Assembly: GCA_036365515.1 (NCBI GenBank)
Contig: CM070874.1
Coordinates: 91,284,342 to 91,348,341 of the forward strand
Source: Torymus aiolomorphi
Taxonomy: Eukaryota; Arthropoda; Insecta; Hymenoptera; Torymidae
Length of the DNA: 64,000 nt
Direction of reading: 5' to 3'
Part shown: positions 1 through 9,299 of the stretch, piece by piece
Layout: the number at the start of each line of letters is the position of its first letter
Position numbering within the stretch: position 1 is the stretch's first letter
Translations under genes and position numbers: made by a program
Notes under the pieces: model-generated
Databases searched by the model: none
The model's input: the letters and a program-made list of their open reading frames with translations, nothing else
Told to the model about the DNA's origin: nothing

Positions 1-11
1 TTTTGGTAATC

Positions 12-847
12 TTACTGTTTCAACAAGCTTTTTTTTTTTTTCTTAATCACTTTTTTTACTTTTTCACTTTTTTTTAATTGCTTGAAACAGATACCATAAC
101 CCTTTGCATAGGGTTTTAAATATAATCCTTTTCCAAGGGCTAATTCTTCAACTTTCTTATTATGTCTTTGCTGTTCTTCCATCTGTCTTTTAGCAGCATT
201 CGCTCGATTGATAGCTTGAGCAATGCCAGCAGCTCCCCTGCTAGTGATCCTAAAGCACTAAGACCTGCAAACAATGGAACCAGAGCAGGGAGAAAGCCAC
301 CATGTTTCGATACAGGTAATATACGGGGAACTTTAACATATTTTTTTCCTCCTGCTCTTTTTACATGTTTGCGTGCGGTCATAAGGGCTGATTTGATTAC
401 AGATTGTGAATCTGTACTAGGACTGAGAGATTTAGCAGTAGACTTAATTAAACGTTTAAGCCCAACCATTTTTTTTCTTAATCTTTTTGTTTTACTCTTT
501 CTTTGTCCCATACCCAACTTATTTTTTACTTTCATGATGTTAGTAATAGCGTAAGCCGCAGCTTTTTCTCCAAAACTAGCGTTTTTAGACTTCACTCTTT
601 CCCACGCCTTTTCTGCTAAAACTTGATCTGCTGAGTTTCTTGCCTTAATGTTTTCGCGATTTTTTGAATAAGCTATATCGTGTTCCTTGCATGCAGTATC
701 AAGTGGATTAATGCCTGGATCACCGCGAGCTAATCTTTTAGATAACTTTGTACCTGGTCCACAGTATTGATAACCAGGAAAATGAAGTTCAAGTGGTAGT
801 TTATTTATCAAATTATTAACTAGTCCTGAGCCTTTATGAATAATCAT
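12..847 (-). pseudogene. Polinton/adintovirus-type virion phospholipase A2 protein, frameshifted
   Basis: Starts at an ATG at 847. Residues 28-32 are the calcium-loop motif YCGPG and residues 56-57 the catalytic His-Asp pair (CKEHDIAY), as in the PLA2 domain of parvovirus VP1 and of Polinton virion proteins, which helps breach endosomal membranes in parvoviruses. A strongly basic stretch follows (about 95-175), then a glycine/leucine-rich hydrophobic segment (about 183-205). The open frame stops at 140, but family-like sequence, including a GLYLKPY motif, continues in another frame to a stop at 12-14. The switch lies at a C4 run near 234-237, so this is a one-base length change or a sequencing error. 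The gene is divergent from the ATPase gene across about 95 bp holding TATA-like sequence. The PLA2 assignment is firm from motifs; its virion role is inferred from the family. Confidence 0.8.
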
Positions 848-941
848 TACTCGATGATAGTCTTTTTATGAATGAGGAGAAAACTATAAGTATATGCTTT
901 TATAGAAGTTTTCATCAGTCGTAATCAAGTTGTAAAACAAG
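848..941. promoter_or_regulatory. Divergent intergenic region with TATA-like sequence
   Basis: A 94-bp gap separates the outward-facing PLA2-type and ATPase genes. It contains TATA-like sequence around 885-903 (tataagtatatgctttta). The two genes start within 100 bp of each other on opposite strands, so a shared bidirectional promoter is the simplest reading. No transcription data support this; it is an inference from layout and base composition. Confidence 0.35.
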
Positions 942-1646
942 ATGGATGTTAAAGAAAACCAAATTAAATTACCAGTTATCAATTTTGATAGTTTAACCGA
1001 ACCAAATAAAATATCTTATAAACGTCACGGTGATTTATTTCCAAACAGTATTCGTGCTGTATTTTGTGGACCATCAAATTGTGGTAAAACAAATGCTCTA
1101 CTTTCTTTACTTATACACCCAAATGGTCTAAAGTTTGAAAATATCTATATCTATTCAAAGTCTTTAAATCAATCAAAATACCGGTTCCTTGAAAAGCTTA
1201 TTGAACCTATTGAAGGAATCAAATATTTATCTTTCAGCGAACATGATCTAGTTGTTTCACCTGACGAAGCTCAAAATAATTCTATTTTCATATTTGATGA
1301 TATAGCATGTGAAAAACAAAATAATGTTAAATCATTCTATTGTATGGGTAGACATAAAAATGTTGATTGCTTTTATTTATGTCAATCGTATGCACAAGTT
1401 CCTAAACATTTAGTACGTGATAATGTTAATCTATTAGTTATATTTCGACAAGATGATATGAATTTAAAACATATTTACAACGATCACGTAAATACAGATA
1501 TGACGTACAAAAGATTTAAAGATATTTGCTCATCTTGTTGGGAGACTAATCATAGTTTTCTTGTTATCAATAAAGATAATGTTGTAAATAATGGTCGATA
1601 CCGAAAAGGATTTGATCAATTTGTTATAAATATACAATCAAGCTAA
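942..1646 (+). CDS. Polinton DNA-packaging ATPase (A32/FtsK-HerA type)
   Basis: 234 aa, intact. Residues 43-50 (GPSNCGKT) form a Walker A loop and residues 115-120 (IFIFDD) a Walker B strand. This is the layout of the small packaging ATPases of Polintons, poxviruses (A32) and related viruses, which drive genome translocation into the capsid. The length fits the family. It is the first of four plus-strand genes (942-3933) separated by only 3-38 bp, which looks like a co-expressed block. No frameshift or internal stop is present, unlike the polymerase of the same element. The family call is strong from the motifs; whether it is still expressed is unknown. Confidence 0.88.
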   Translation: MDVKENQIKLPVINFDSLTEPNKISYKRHGDLFPNSIRAVFCGPSNCGKTNALLSLLIHPNGLKFENIYIYSKSLNQSKYRFLEKLIEPIEGIKYLSFSEHDLVVSPDEAQNNSIFIFDDIACEKQNNVKSFYCMGRHKNVDCFYLCQSYAQVPKHLVRDNVNLLVIFRQDDMNLKHIYNDHVNTDMTYKRFKDICSSCWETNHSFLVINKDNVVNNGRYRKGFDQFVINIQSS

Positions 1647-1684
1647 AAATAGATCATTTATTTACGAAGTGTTGAATCGTTAAC

Positions 1685-2617
1685 ATGTCTGACTTTAATA
1701 ATCAAATATCCATTCTACGTGAAGTGGAGAAAGCTCGGAACGCAATAAAACGTAAATATGATTCAATAAAATCATATAAAATAGACAGTGAAAAAGCTTT
1801 TAATGAATCATACAAGCCAATTATAGAACCTTTAAATAAATTAGTTGAGAATGAAAACGTGAAAAATAAGGAGAAAAATAAGGTGAAGAAAAAAGATAAA
1901 GTTGATAGAATTAAGAAAGAAGAAAAGGAAGAACAAAGATTCTATGAAAATCACGATCAAAACGATGAGGATGAAAATACTGCAAGTTCTTTTGAGACAG
2001 CTGATTTAGATAGTGAAGAAGATCAGAATGATGTAACAATTAAAAAGAAAGATGAAGTAACAGAATATATTGATTTATTAAATAAAGGAAAAATGAGTTC
2101 ATTAGATACAGTTTATGGTGTACGTAAAATGCATGACGATACCTACAAAATTGGTGACACACGTATATACTTTGAAGATAATAATATTACTATAGGCGAT
2201 AAAAAATATGAACAAAATCCAGGACTCATTGAATTATTGTTTATGAAACAACCCAATGATAAAGTTATTACTGTTAAAGACCTAAAAAACTATGAAGAGA
2301 TTTTAAATAACACTAATGCATGTAAAAAATATTATAAACCAAATGAATCTTTTCGTCAACAGTCGTCTAAAAAATATAATGACTATATTTCAAAACTCAT
2401 ATTAAACCCTAACTTAAAGACAGGTGAAGGTTTACTACAGTCTTATAAAATAGCTCGTAAATATACGAATACTGATTATATATACTGGGATGATCCAAAT
2501 GAACTTGTAGAACGTCTTAGACTTCTGATAGCTGAAGTTTCAGCTGGTAATGAAAATCACGTAAATGAAATTCAATCTATTATTGAAGAACTTCGGGAAG
2601 CAAAAATTATATATTAA
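1685..2617 (+). CDS. Conserved Polinton-associated protein of unknown function
   Basis: 310 aa, intact. Residues 1-75 are a charged, Lys/Glu-rich, probably helical or coiled-coil segment. An acidic linker follows (about 80-125). From about 130 to 260 comes a compact domain running from YGVRKMHDDTYKIGD to DKKYEQNPGLIELLFMK, with a downstream TNACKKYYKP stretch. I recognise this arrangement as one that recurs next to insect Polinton integrases (I believe it corresponds to a Pfam DUF, possibly DUF8207, not verified). Its place between the packaging ATPase and the fibre-like gene suggests a virion or assembly role, which is inference only. Function unknown. Confidence 0.75.
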   Translation: MSDFNNQISILREVEKARNAIKRKYDSIKSYKIDSEKAFNESYKPIIEPLNKLVENENVKNKEKNKVKKKDKVDRIKKEEKEEQRFYENHDQNDEDENTASSFETADLDSEEDQNDVTIKKKDEVTEYIDLLNKGKMSSLDTVYGVRKMHDDTYKIGDTRIYFEDNNITIGDKKYEQNPGLIELLFMKQPNDKVITVKDLKNYEEILNNTNACKKYYKPNESFRQQSSKKYNDYISKLILNPNLKTGEGLLQSYKIARKYTNTDYIYWDDPNELVERLRLLIAEVSAGNENHVNEIQSIIEELREAKIIY

Positions 2618-2652
2618 AAGAGTGTCGCACAAAATTTTATTTCAGTGTAAAT

Positions 2653-2991
2653 ATGAGTGTGGATCTGTTCGGACGTCATTTAGGACGAATAGAAGCTAGT
2701 CGCGGACCTCAAGGAATTGGATACAAATTTACTGTTGATGGACAGTATGATATAGAAAATAAAAGATTATGTAATGTCGCAGCTCCTAACGATAAGAATG
2801 ATGCTGTAAATTTGATTACTCTCGAACGTATTGTACAAGCTGAAGTACAAAAAGTGTATCAGTCAACAGCACACTTAAGAACTGAGCTTAAAAATTTAGA
2901 TGATATTGTTGACATCCATAGAGATGAAATAGATGATAAATTGAGAAAATTGGAATTTGAAATAGCAACCATACGTAAAAGTAACTCATAA
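2653..2991 (+). CDS. Small fibre-like / coiled-coil virion protein candidate
   Basis: 112 aa, intact. It starts 35 bp after the previous stop and ends 3 bp before the integrase start. The N-terminal half has a short GPQGIGYKF stretch and then a GQYDIENKRLCNVAAP...DAV segment, which resembles the shaft-to-stalk motifs seen in phage tail-fibre and other virion-fibre proteins. The C-terminal 55 residues form a heptad-like helix (LRTELKNLDDIVDIHRDEID). This suggests a trimeric attachment or stalk protein, but that is inference from pattern. Alternatively it is a non-structural coiled-coil protein. Real gene: likely, given its tight packing between two intact genes. Confidence 0.6.
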   Translation: MSVDLFGRHLGRIEASRGPQGIGYKFTVDGQYDIENKRLCNVAAPNDKNDAVNLITLERIVQAEVQKVYQSTAHLRTELKNLDDIVDIHRDEIDDKLRKLEFEIATIRKSNS

Positions 2992-2994
2992 CCT

Positions 2995-3933
2995 TTGATG
3001 ATGGAAAATAAAAAAGATATAGTAGAAGAATTACACAAACCTGCTCGTCGTAATTACACACGTCGAAAATATGATATACGAGATCTAGATGAAACATGGC
3101 AAGCTGATCTTGTGGAAATGATACCGTATGCACATAAAAACAAAGGTTACAAGTATCTTCTTACTGTCATTGATGTGTTTTCTAAGTTTGCTTGGACGGT
3201 ACCAGTGAAAAGTAAAACTGGAAAAAATGTATCTGAAGCTATGAAATTTATATTAAAAAAAGGACGAATACCTAAAAATTTACAAACTGATCGAGGAAAA
3301 GAATTTTATAATAAAGAATTTGAAAGTTTAATGCTAAAATATAATATAAATCTATATTCATCCTATAGCAAACTCAAAGCCTCAATTTGTGAACGTTTTA
3401 ATCGTACATTAAAAAACAAAATGTGGAAAAACTTTAGTTTACAAGGCAGTTATAAATGGATAGATATTTTGCAAGACCTAACTTTACAGTATAATAATAC
3501 TAAGCACCGAACGATTGGTATGAAGCCCGCAGATGTTAATTCTACAACAGTTAATAAAGTTTATAATCGTTTATGCATTCATCAGAAAACCTCTAAACGT
3601 CCTTGTAGGCGTGCAAAATTTAAACTTGGTGATAAAGTTCGAATAAGTAAAAATAAAACTGTTTTCGAGAAAGGATATACACCAAACTGGTCTACAGAAA
3701 TTTTTACAATAAATAAAGTATTACCTACATCACCATTTACATATCATTTGAAAGATTATCAAGATAAACCAATCGCTGGCGGATTCTATGAAGAAGAACT
3801 TATGAAGACTAAATATCCTGATATTTACTTAGTAGAAAAAATTATAAAAAAACATGGCGATAAAATTTATGTAAAATGGTTAGGTTTTGATAAGTCTCAT
3901 AATAGTTGGATAAAAAAAGTGATTTATGAATAA
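2995..3933 (+). CDS. Polinton integrase, retrovirus-like DDE with chromodomain
   Basis: 312 aa, intact. The catalytic core has Asp38 (WQADLVEM), Asp99 (QTDRGKEF) and Glu133 (SICERFNR), the DDE triad of rve-fold integrases. Thirty-three residues lie between the second Asp and the Glu. An SH3-like region follows (about 205-270), then a C-terminal chromodomain (about 278-312: YLVEKII...YVKWLGF...SWI), typical of Polinton integrases and probably a target-site selector on modified histones. The N-terminal HHCC zinc finger of retroviral integrases is not evident. It inserts the linear element into host DNA. The start has three consecutive Met codons (ATG ATG ATG-like context), so the exact start is uncertain by 1-2 codons. 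Confidence 0.92.
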   Translation: MMMENKKDIVEELHKPARRNYTRRKYDIRDLDETWQADLVEMIPYAHKNKGYKYLLTVIDVFSKFAWTVPVKSKTGKNVSEAMKFILKKGRIPKNLQTDRGKEFYNKEFESLMLKYNINLYSSYSKLKASICERFNRTLKNKMWKNFSLQGSYKWIDILQDLTLQYNNTKHRTIGMKPADVNSTTVNKVYNRLCIHQKTSKRPCRRAKFKLGDKVRISKNKTVFEKGYTPNWSTEIFTINKVLPTSPFTYHLKDYQDKPIAGGFYEEELMKTKYPDIYLVEKIIKKHGDKIYVKWLGFDKSHNSWIKKVIYE

Positions 3934-3976
3934 ATAAAATTGTAAATAAGATGAACTAATTGTTTTTATTTAATAC

Positions 3977-4171
3977 CTATTTCCTTACATTTTTTACAAG
4001 AATTGGATGCAAGATTTCATTAACTTTATCAATTCTTCTCCTAAAACGTTCTCTGTCACGAGCAATTTGTTCCCATTCTCCACACCGAGCCTTATGATAT
4101 GCAAACCTCCACGCATGCATTACATGAACAGTTAGCTTTTCATCAAAATGTACATTCTTTTTAACACGCAT
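3977..4171 (-). CDS. PPP1R15/GADD34-like PP1-regulatory protein encoded in the Polinton
   Basis: 64 aa, minus strand, between integrase and polymerase. Residues 5-9 (KNVHF) fit the PP1-docking RVxF consensus. They are followed by TVH at 14-16, Trp21, A-R-x-G-x-W-E at 28-34 and ARDRERFRRRI at 37-47. This ordered set is the signature of the catalytic core of PPP1R15 (GADD34/CReP), also found in herpesvirus ICP34.5 and asfarvirus DP71L. In those proteins it bridges PP1 to phosphorylated eIF2alpha and restores translation during PKR/PERK/GCN2-type stress. The same role here is inference. The ORF is intact. A GT-AG intron upstream (4179-4265) could also make it the C-terminal exon of the polymerase transcript. 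A host PPP1R15 exon is unlikely, because both neighbours are viral. Confidence 0.72.
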   Translation of the reverse strand: MRVKKNVHFDEKLTVHVMHAWRFAYHKARCGEWEQIARDRERFRRRIDKVNEILHPILVKNVRK

Positions 4172-4178
4172 TGGACAC

Positions 4179-4265
4179 CTAAAATAATAAATTTCTATAT
4201 TACATATGTAGAATATTTACTATAAATTAATATATAAATTACTATTATACAAAAAATATACTCAC
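4179..4265 (-). other. Candidate 87-bp intron joining polymerase 3' end to the PP1-regulator ORF
   Basis: On the minus strand the polymerase frame reaches a GTGAGT donor two codons before its stop. An acceptor (TTTATTATTTTAG) lies at 4179-4180 just upstream of the small ORF. Splicing these keeps the reading frame open into the PP1-regulator ORF. The intron is AT-rich and of usual insect length. Without splicing, the polymerase ends at 4262-4264 directly after the DTLAWGHYKI-type end common in Polinton polymerases. It is unknown whether the splice is used. Confidence 0.4.
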
Positions 4266-7200
4266 TTATTATTTATTTTATAATGACCCCATGCTAAAGT
4301 ATCTATATTATTGTCTTGAACATATCTTTTATCATCATATGGACTTAAGGCAATCTTTAACTGCTTTATAGTTTCTACATTATGGAGTCGGGATCTTATG
4401 GAATACTGTTGTCGTTTTTTAATAGATAAATTTTGCAAACAATCTACAAAATCATCAAACTTTATAGTTTTTTTAACAACTGAAACCTTAATACCTTTTA
4501 TTTTTTTCATATGATCTTGACCATAAACACGAGTACTGTACATTTTACTTCTTAAGCCAACGAATTCTGTAAGAATCTGACCATTACACTCATCTTTCAT
4601 AAGACCAACAATTTTTTTATTTGCATGAGGCATATTAAAGATGTTTTCACTGGGATAGTCTGAAGTATCAAACTTTGAGAGATTTTTTTTCATATCAGCA
4701 TAAAAATCATCACATTCAACAGCATAAATCAAGCTGTCTGTGTCTGTATAAAGAAGCTTACAATTTTCTTTATACATTTTTTTTCATATAACTATAATGA
4801 AAATCATAAATCAGAGTTTTAGAAATGTCTAAAACTGAAAGTCCAACGTAAATTGGTTTATCTAACAAAACTTCAACTTTTTTAAGCTGGATAGCTACTA
4901 AATTTTCATCAAAAATACTAATACTATGAAAAAGGGGACTTGATATTTGTGCTTCTACGCCATACCTTCCAGCCCATTTAGTTGATAGCTTGACATCAAC
5001 ACGTTTTCTTACATTCTCCATAGTTTTACCATATACAGCATTATTCATCAATTTGAAAAAGTTTTTTTCAAAATCAGTTCTTGCTAACGCCCTCATATTA
5101 CTATTTAAATTGATGTAAGACTTAAGCCATGGAGATTGTTTAAATTTCAATACTTTATGAATTTTAACAAGCTGAAGTCCATTTTTGACAGCTTGTTTAA
5201 GTGATCGATAGTGTATAACATAATTTTTTTTATACGAAAGTGTAGCCAAAAGTTTTTCCTGTTTTGATCCCGGTGGTTTTGCTTGCTCAGGACAAAAAGG
5301 TAAGTCGTTATGAATGTCATGTATTTCTGAAGGATATTCTAAATCTACTTCTAAAATGTACCCGTAAGGTGCATCATCATCTATGAAAAAATCTAAATTT
5401 TCACAGTCGTCTATCCACTCAAAGGAATCATAAGGGAGACATTGAGTCATTGCCCAACCATATAAATTATTAGCATCTAAATATATTAGATATGTATTTT
5501 CTTTATTTTTATCATAATTTTCAGTCATATATTTATGATTTGCAGCTGCGTAGCGATGAGAGCACTGACTTAATCCACCTCTTATACCTCTTTCTATGAA
5601 TAAAATCATATCTATATCAGTTAATAATTTTAATTGTATGCCAGTATACTTTAGCATTGCATCCCATGCAAATCCTGGAGTAGTATAATAATGAGCTGGA
5701 TCTAAACCATATACGTTTATACTTTGATCACGAAAATTTTCAAAAACATCAGCTAATAATAAAACATCTGTCTTCATATAAAGATCTGAATATTCTCCAA
5801 GGGTATGAATACTAAAGGTATTCCATACTTTTTGTGCATGTTCATAATCTTCATCAGATATGGTTGAACCATTTAGCACACTGAAAAATTTTGTTTTTTC
5901 AGGTAACTCAGTTTCATCCAACTTTTCCCACGAATCCAGGTACTCGTAAGGCAGAACGCCTTTCTTCGTTAAAAGACTGATTTTTTCTTTTTCTAAAGAT
6001 GAAAACTCCTTTGAAACAATTTTATATTCACTTAAATATGAAGCTAATTTTTCTAAAGAAGATGGCATAAATCTAAATGAATCTACAAAGCGAAATTTAA
6101 TATCACTTTTCTCAACATGTTTTGTAAAATATACTTCTCCTTAGTCAATGGAAGTAAATCAACATCACCTTTCATATAATTCGATATATCATTAATTATA
6201 AAGTGAGCATCATAACCACTTAAGTTATGAAATATCACAGGAATCGTTCTTGAATCTTGATAATTCAAATTACAGTTAGCATGAGCAGGACCGCGATATT
6301 TTCCTGAGAGATGACAATGATCTCTTACCTTATCACTGTTTTCTAATAATTTGTTACAAATGTGACAAATTTTTGAATTGAAATAATTAATCATTTCTAT
6401 CGGTGTTAAAATTGGCATAAATCGTGGGTTTGTATATAAATTAGTAATACGGTCATGTATTACCTTCAATTCACTAGCAAACCACATAGCTGGTTTAACC
6501 CCACGATAAAATCTATATTCAGATAAAGAGTCATCAAAACTGCACTTCAAATAATATCCTATACTAAACATTTCATGTTTTTGAAACGATAAAGTATTAG
6601 CCAAACCTTCATCTTCCTGGTTTTCTAGTACAGGCTTTAACAGACATTCACAATCTGCATATATTGTGAATGGTAATCTTTCTTTATAATTAAAATTTTT
6701 AAAATAGATGATATCTTTACCTTTTATAGGAAGTTTCACCTTGCAATTATTAATATTCTTACATATTCTTTCATGCTCTTTTAAATTATTTTCATTAAAG
6801 AAAAAATTTAAACATCTATCACATATATATCGCTTCTTTTTTCTATGTGATAAACTTCCTCCTACTAGACGTGATAAATTTTTTATATATATGTAATGTG
6901 ATTTCAGCTGTCCCTTAATTGTTTTTTCTAATAAAAGAAGATTTACATGATTTTCTTTTTTTCATGTGTCAAATAAAAGGGAATCACATTTTTCTCATGC
7001 AATCCGAAGACATTAACCGATATTAAAGGGTTTTGTTTTTCAAACTTGAAAATTTTTTTATCGTAACAGGGAATTCTATACCTGTCATATTTAAATTATT
7101 TTCATACTGAAGATAATTGCTAACCCTGTTAGGATGATTTTTACGGTTTACTGGATACAAAGCAGATAATATTGCCCATTTAAAGCATTGATTATCTTTG

Positions 7201-7987
7201 TTTTGAATATTAATGCAGGCATTTTTTTATCTAAAAATGGTGGTAAAGGTAAATATGAATTACCACTGCGCAATGGATTGAACTTATTCATATTAATTTG
7301 AATATTAATAATAGAATTTAAAGTCCATCCAGAATCTTTTTCTTGAAATTCTTCTACCTCAGCCAAAAGTTTATTTAAAACATGATTATCAAACCATTCA
7401 CTTAAAGATGTACCTAAAACCACTTCAGCGTTTGGCGTATTGAAATGTTTCGTTTCAATACTTTCCTGTGAATCTTCATTTACATCAGAAGAAAGTTTCT
7501 TGAATGAACAAGATAGTACAGTGTTAATTTTCATGGCACATCGAATATCTTTCAAAATTTTCTTCACTTGTTGGCAGAACAATACTGAGGCGTCCTTTAA
7601 AAAGGTTGATATATCTATATGTACAAGATTTGCAATTATACTAGTTCTCACCCTTTTATTAAAAGCACTTTCAATATCAATCCAACGAACTCGATGCTCG
7701 ATTTCATCCGTTTTTAAATCTGGTACTATTCCATAACCAGTTTTTCCTATAGCATCAAGCTTTGCTTTGATACTCTCAATCCTTGCTATGGCGTATAAAA
7801 TAGATTGTTTTTGAGCTGTTGTCAGCGTTCTTTTTCTCAATAATTCCCGAAGACTATCTAATGATAAAACACATTGTTCTACCCATTGTTCAATAACTTC
7901 GGAATCCATAGATTTATATATTAAAATATTTTCCACCTCTTCAAAAATTTTCACATGTTCCTGACAAAGATCTTTAACTTCATCCAT
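4262..7987 (-). pseudogene. Protein-primed family B DNA polymerase (Polinton), multiply frameshifted
   Basis: Replicative polymerase of the element. The N-terminal region (7987-7148) is a helical domain with the RVRWIDIESAFNKR motif common to insect Polinton polymerases. Then come a Cys-rich finger near 6800 (CDRC...HERIC), the 3'-5' exonuclease motifs YADCE (about 6670) and FHNLSGYDAHF (about 6220), a CxxC-HCH cluster near 6330, Pol motif A DANNLYGW (about 5470), motif B NNAVYGKT (about 5040) and motif C YTDTDSLIY (about 4745). Conserved sequence changes frame near 7200, 7040, 6955, 6130 and 4780; the switches at 6955 and 4780 are at A homopolymers. The copy is therefore dead unless several are sequencing errors. 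The GTG at 6739 is not a true start, because the frame extends upstream. Confidence 0.9.
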
Positions 7988-9010
7988 TTTTTCAAATTAA
8001 AAAAAGACTTTTTTTCGTAAGTGTATTGAGAAAATTAAAAAATTATGTTATCATTTTAAATAATTATTGATAAAAAAAGAAAAGGTGAAGAGAAATTAAA
8101 ATAATCAATGATTTTGTATAATCAAAGTTAATTATAGTTTGCTAAGTTCTAGTATTATACATTTAAATAAAAAATTTTAAATAAAATAAACACTTAATTG
8201 AAAAGGAATATTTGTGAAATATTGAAAAAATTTAAGTGGAAAAAGAATAATGAACTTGAGAAAAAAAAAGGTTTAAATTAATTTATATTAACTTACCAAT
8301 TCGTTTTGAACTTAACTAGTGAAAAGATAGACTTCTGCAGCAACTATCGGTATATTAGATGAAAATCTTTCAAGCTATTTTCAGACGGTAACGAAAAAAT
8401 ACTCTCAAAGCTCAGTAGCACTTGTCAACTTGAAATAATGAGATGTATCTAAAAAATGTTCAAGTATTATAAACTAATAGCAAAGCATTAAAAAAAAAAA
8501 AATTTAATTTTATAGAACTATAAATGATAAAGTATTAGAGAATTGAAAATTATATATGTTAATACGTTGAAAAGACGAAGTTATTATAATCGAAAACTTT
8601 AAGTTACATTAATATAATGAAGAGAAAAACTGAATCATTATAAGTTAAACTATAGATCAATAAGCTGTAAGGATTGTATATTAATAAGCTGAAAATCAAA
8701 AGTAATTATATGAAATACTTACGTTTGGTAAGGAGACTAAGCCTCATGGGACTGACGCGCAGCCTTTTATCCACTGTCGGTATATAGGTGCGCATGCGCG
8801 ACAGTTTAAAGATTGATAGATGGCAGTGTACCTGCACGGTATAGTTATTCATTTTAGATTAAAGAAGAAAGATCTATAGATGATCGTATGCACATGCGTG
8901 GTAACGTAAAAGATTCATAGATGAGTGAGGAAAGATTGGTAGGTGACGAACTGCGCATGACCGAGAAACTTTTAAGTTTGGGCTGATAAAAAGTATTTAC
9001 AAACATTTCC
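7988..9010. other. AT-rich non-coding stretch beside the Polinton
   Basis: No ORF of note. 7988-8710 is very AT-rich with short A runs. 8740-8970 is locally richer in CG-containing 6-8-mers (gcgcatgcgc, cacatgcgtgg, gcgcatgacc), as seen in promoters. I could not find the terminal inverted repeat of the Polinton here; its border is undefined. Confidence 0.5.
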
Positions 9011-9060
9011 TTACTATAAAGGTTAGACGAGCTGGGTCCTAGCCACTCGTTTCTTTTTCT
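9011..9060 (+). promoter_or_regulatory. Candidate TATA promoter upstream of the two-ORF unit
   Basis: TATAAA at 9015-9020 is followed about 25-30 bp later by a GC-richer start-like segment (gctgggtcctagccactcg). Pyrimidine-AG acceptor-like sites follow from 9060. It faces the ORFs at 10391 and 10984. Inference from sequence pattern only. Confidence 0.35.
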
Positions 9061-9299
9061 TATTTCAGCTCTAATACTTTTAATATAGCATTCTTACAGG
9101 TCTTTAATAATTTCTTCTTTCAGGACTTATAATTTAAAAGTTTTAAAGTCTTGAATCTTAATACAACACTTTTCTTACAGTTATAAAAAGTAAATTCATT
9201 TGTCGAATTAATTCTAAGTTATTTTCACGTCTCATACTTAAACTTTTTCACACTATTCATATTATAAGTCCCTTAGGCATCTTATACTTACTATTTTAA

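Noticed and set aside
162..554. 130-aa plus-strand ORF
   Set aside because: Antisense shadow of the PLA2-type gene, which has recognisable motifs.
2888..3133. 81-aa minus-strand ORF
   Set aside because: Antisense to the end of the fibre-like gene and start of the integrase; no family resemblance.
3977..4171. That the PP1-regulator ORF is a host PPP1R15 exon
   Set aside because: It sits between integrase and polymerase of one element on the polymerase strand, with no other host exon nearby.
4262..7987. Programmed frameshifting as the reason for the broken polymerase frames
   Set aside because: At least five switches at unrelated places, some with in-frame stops on both sides; decay or sequencing error is simpler.
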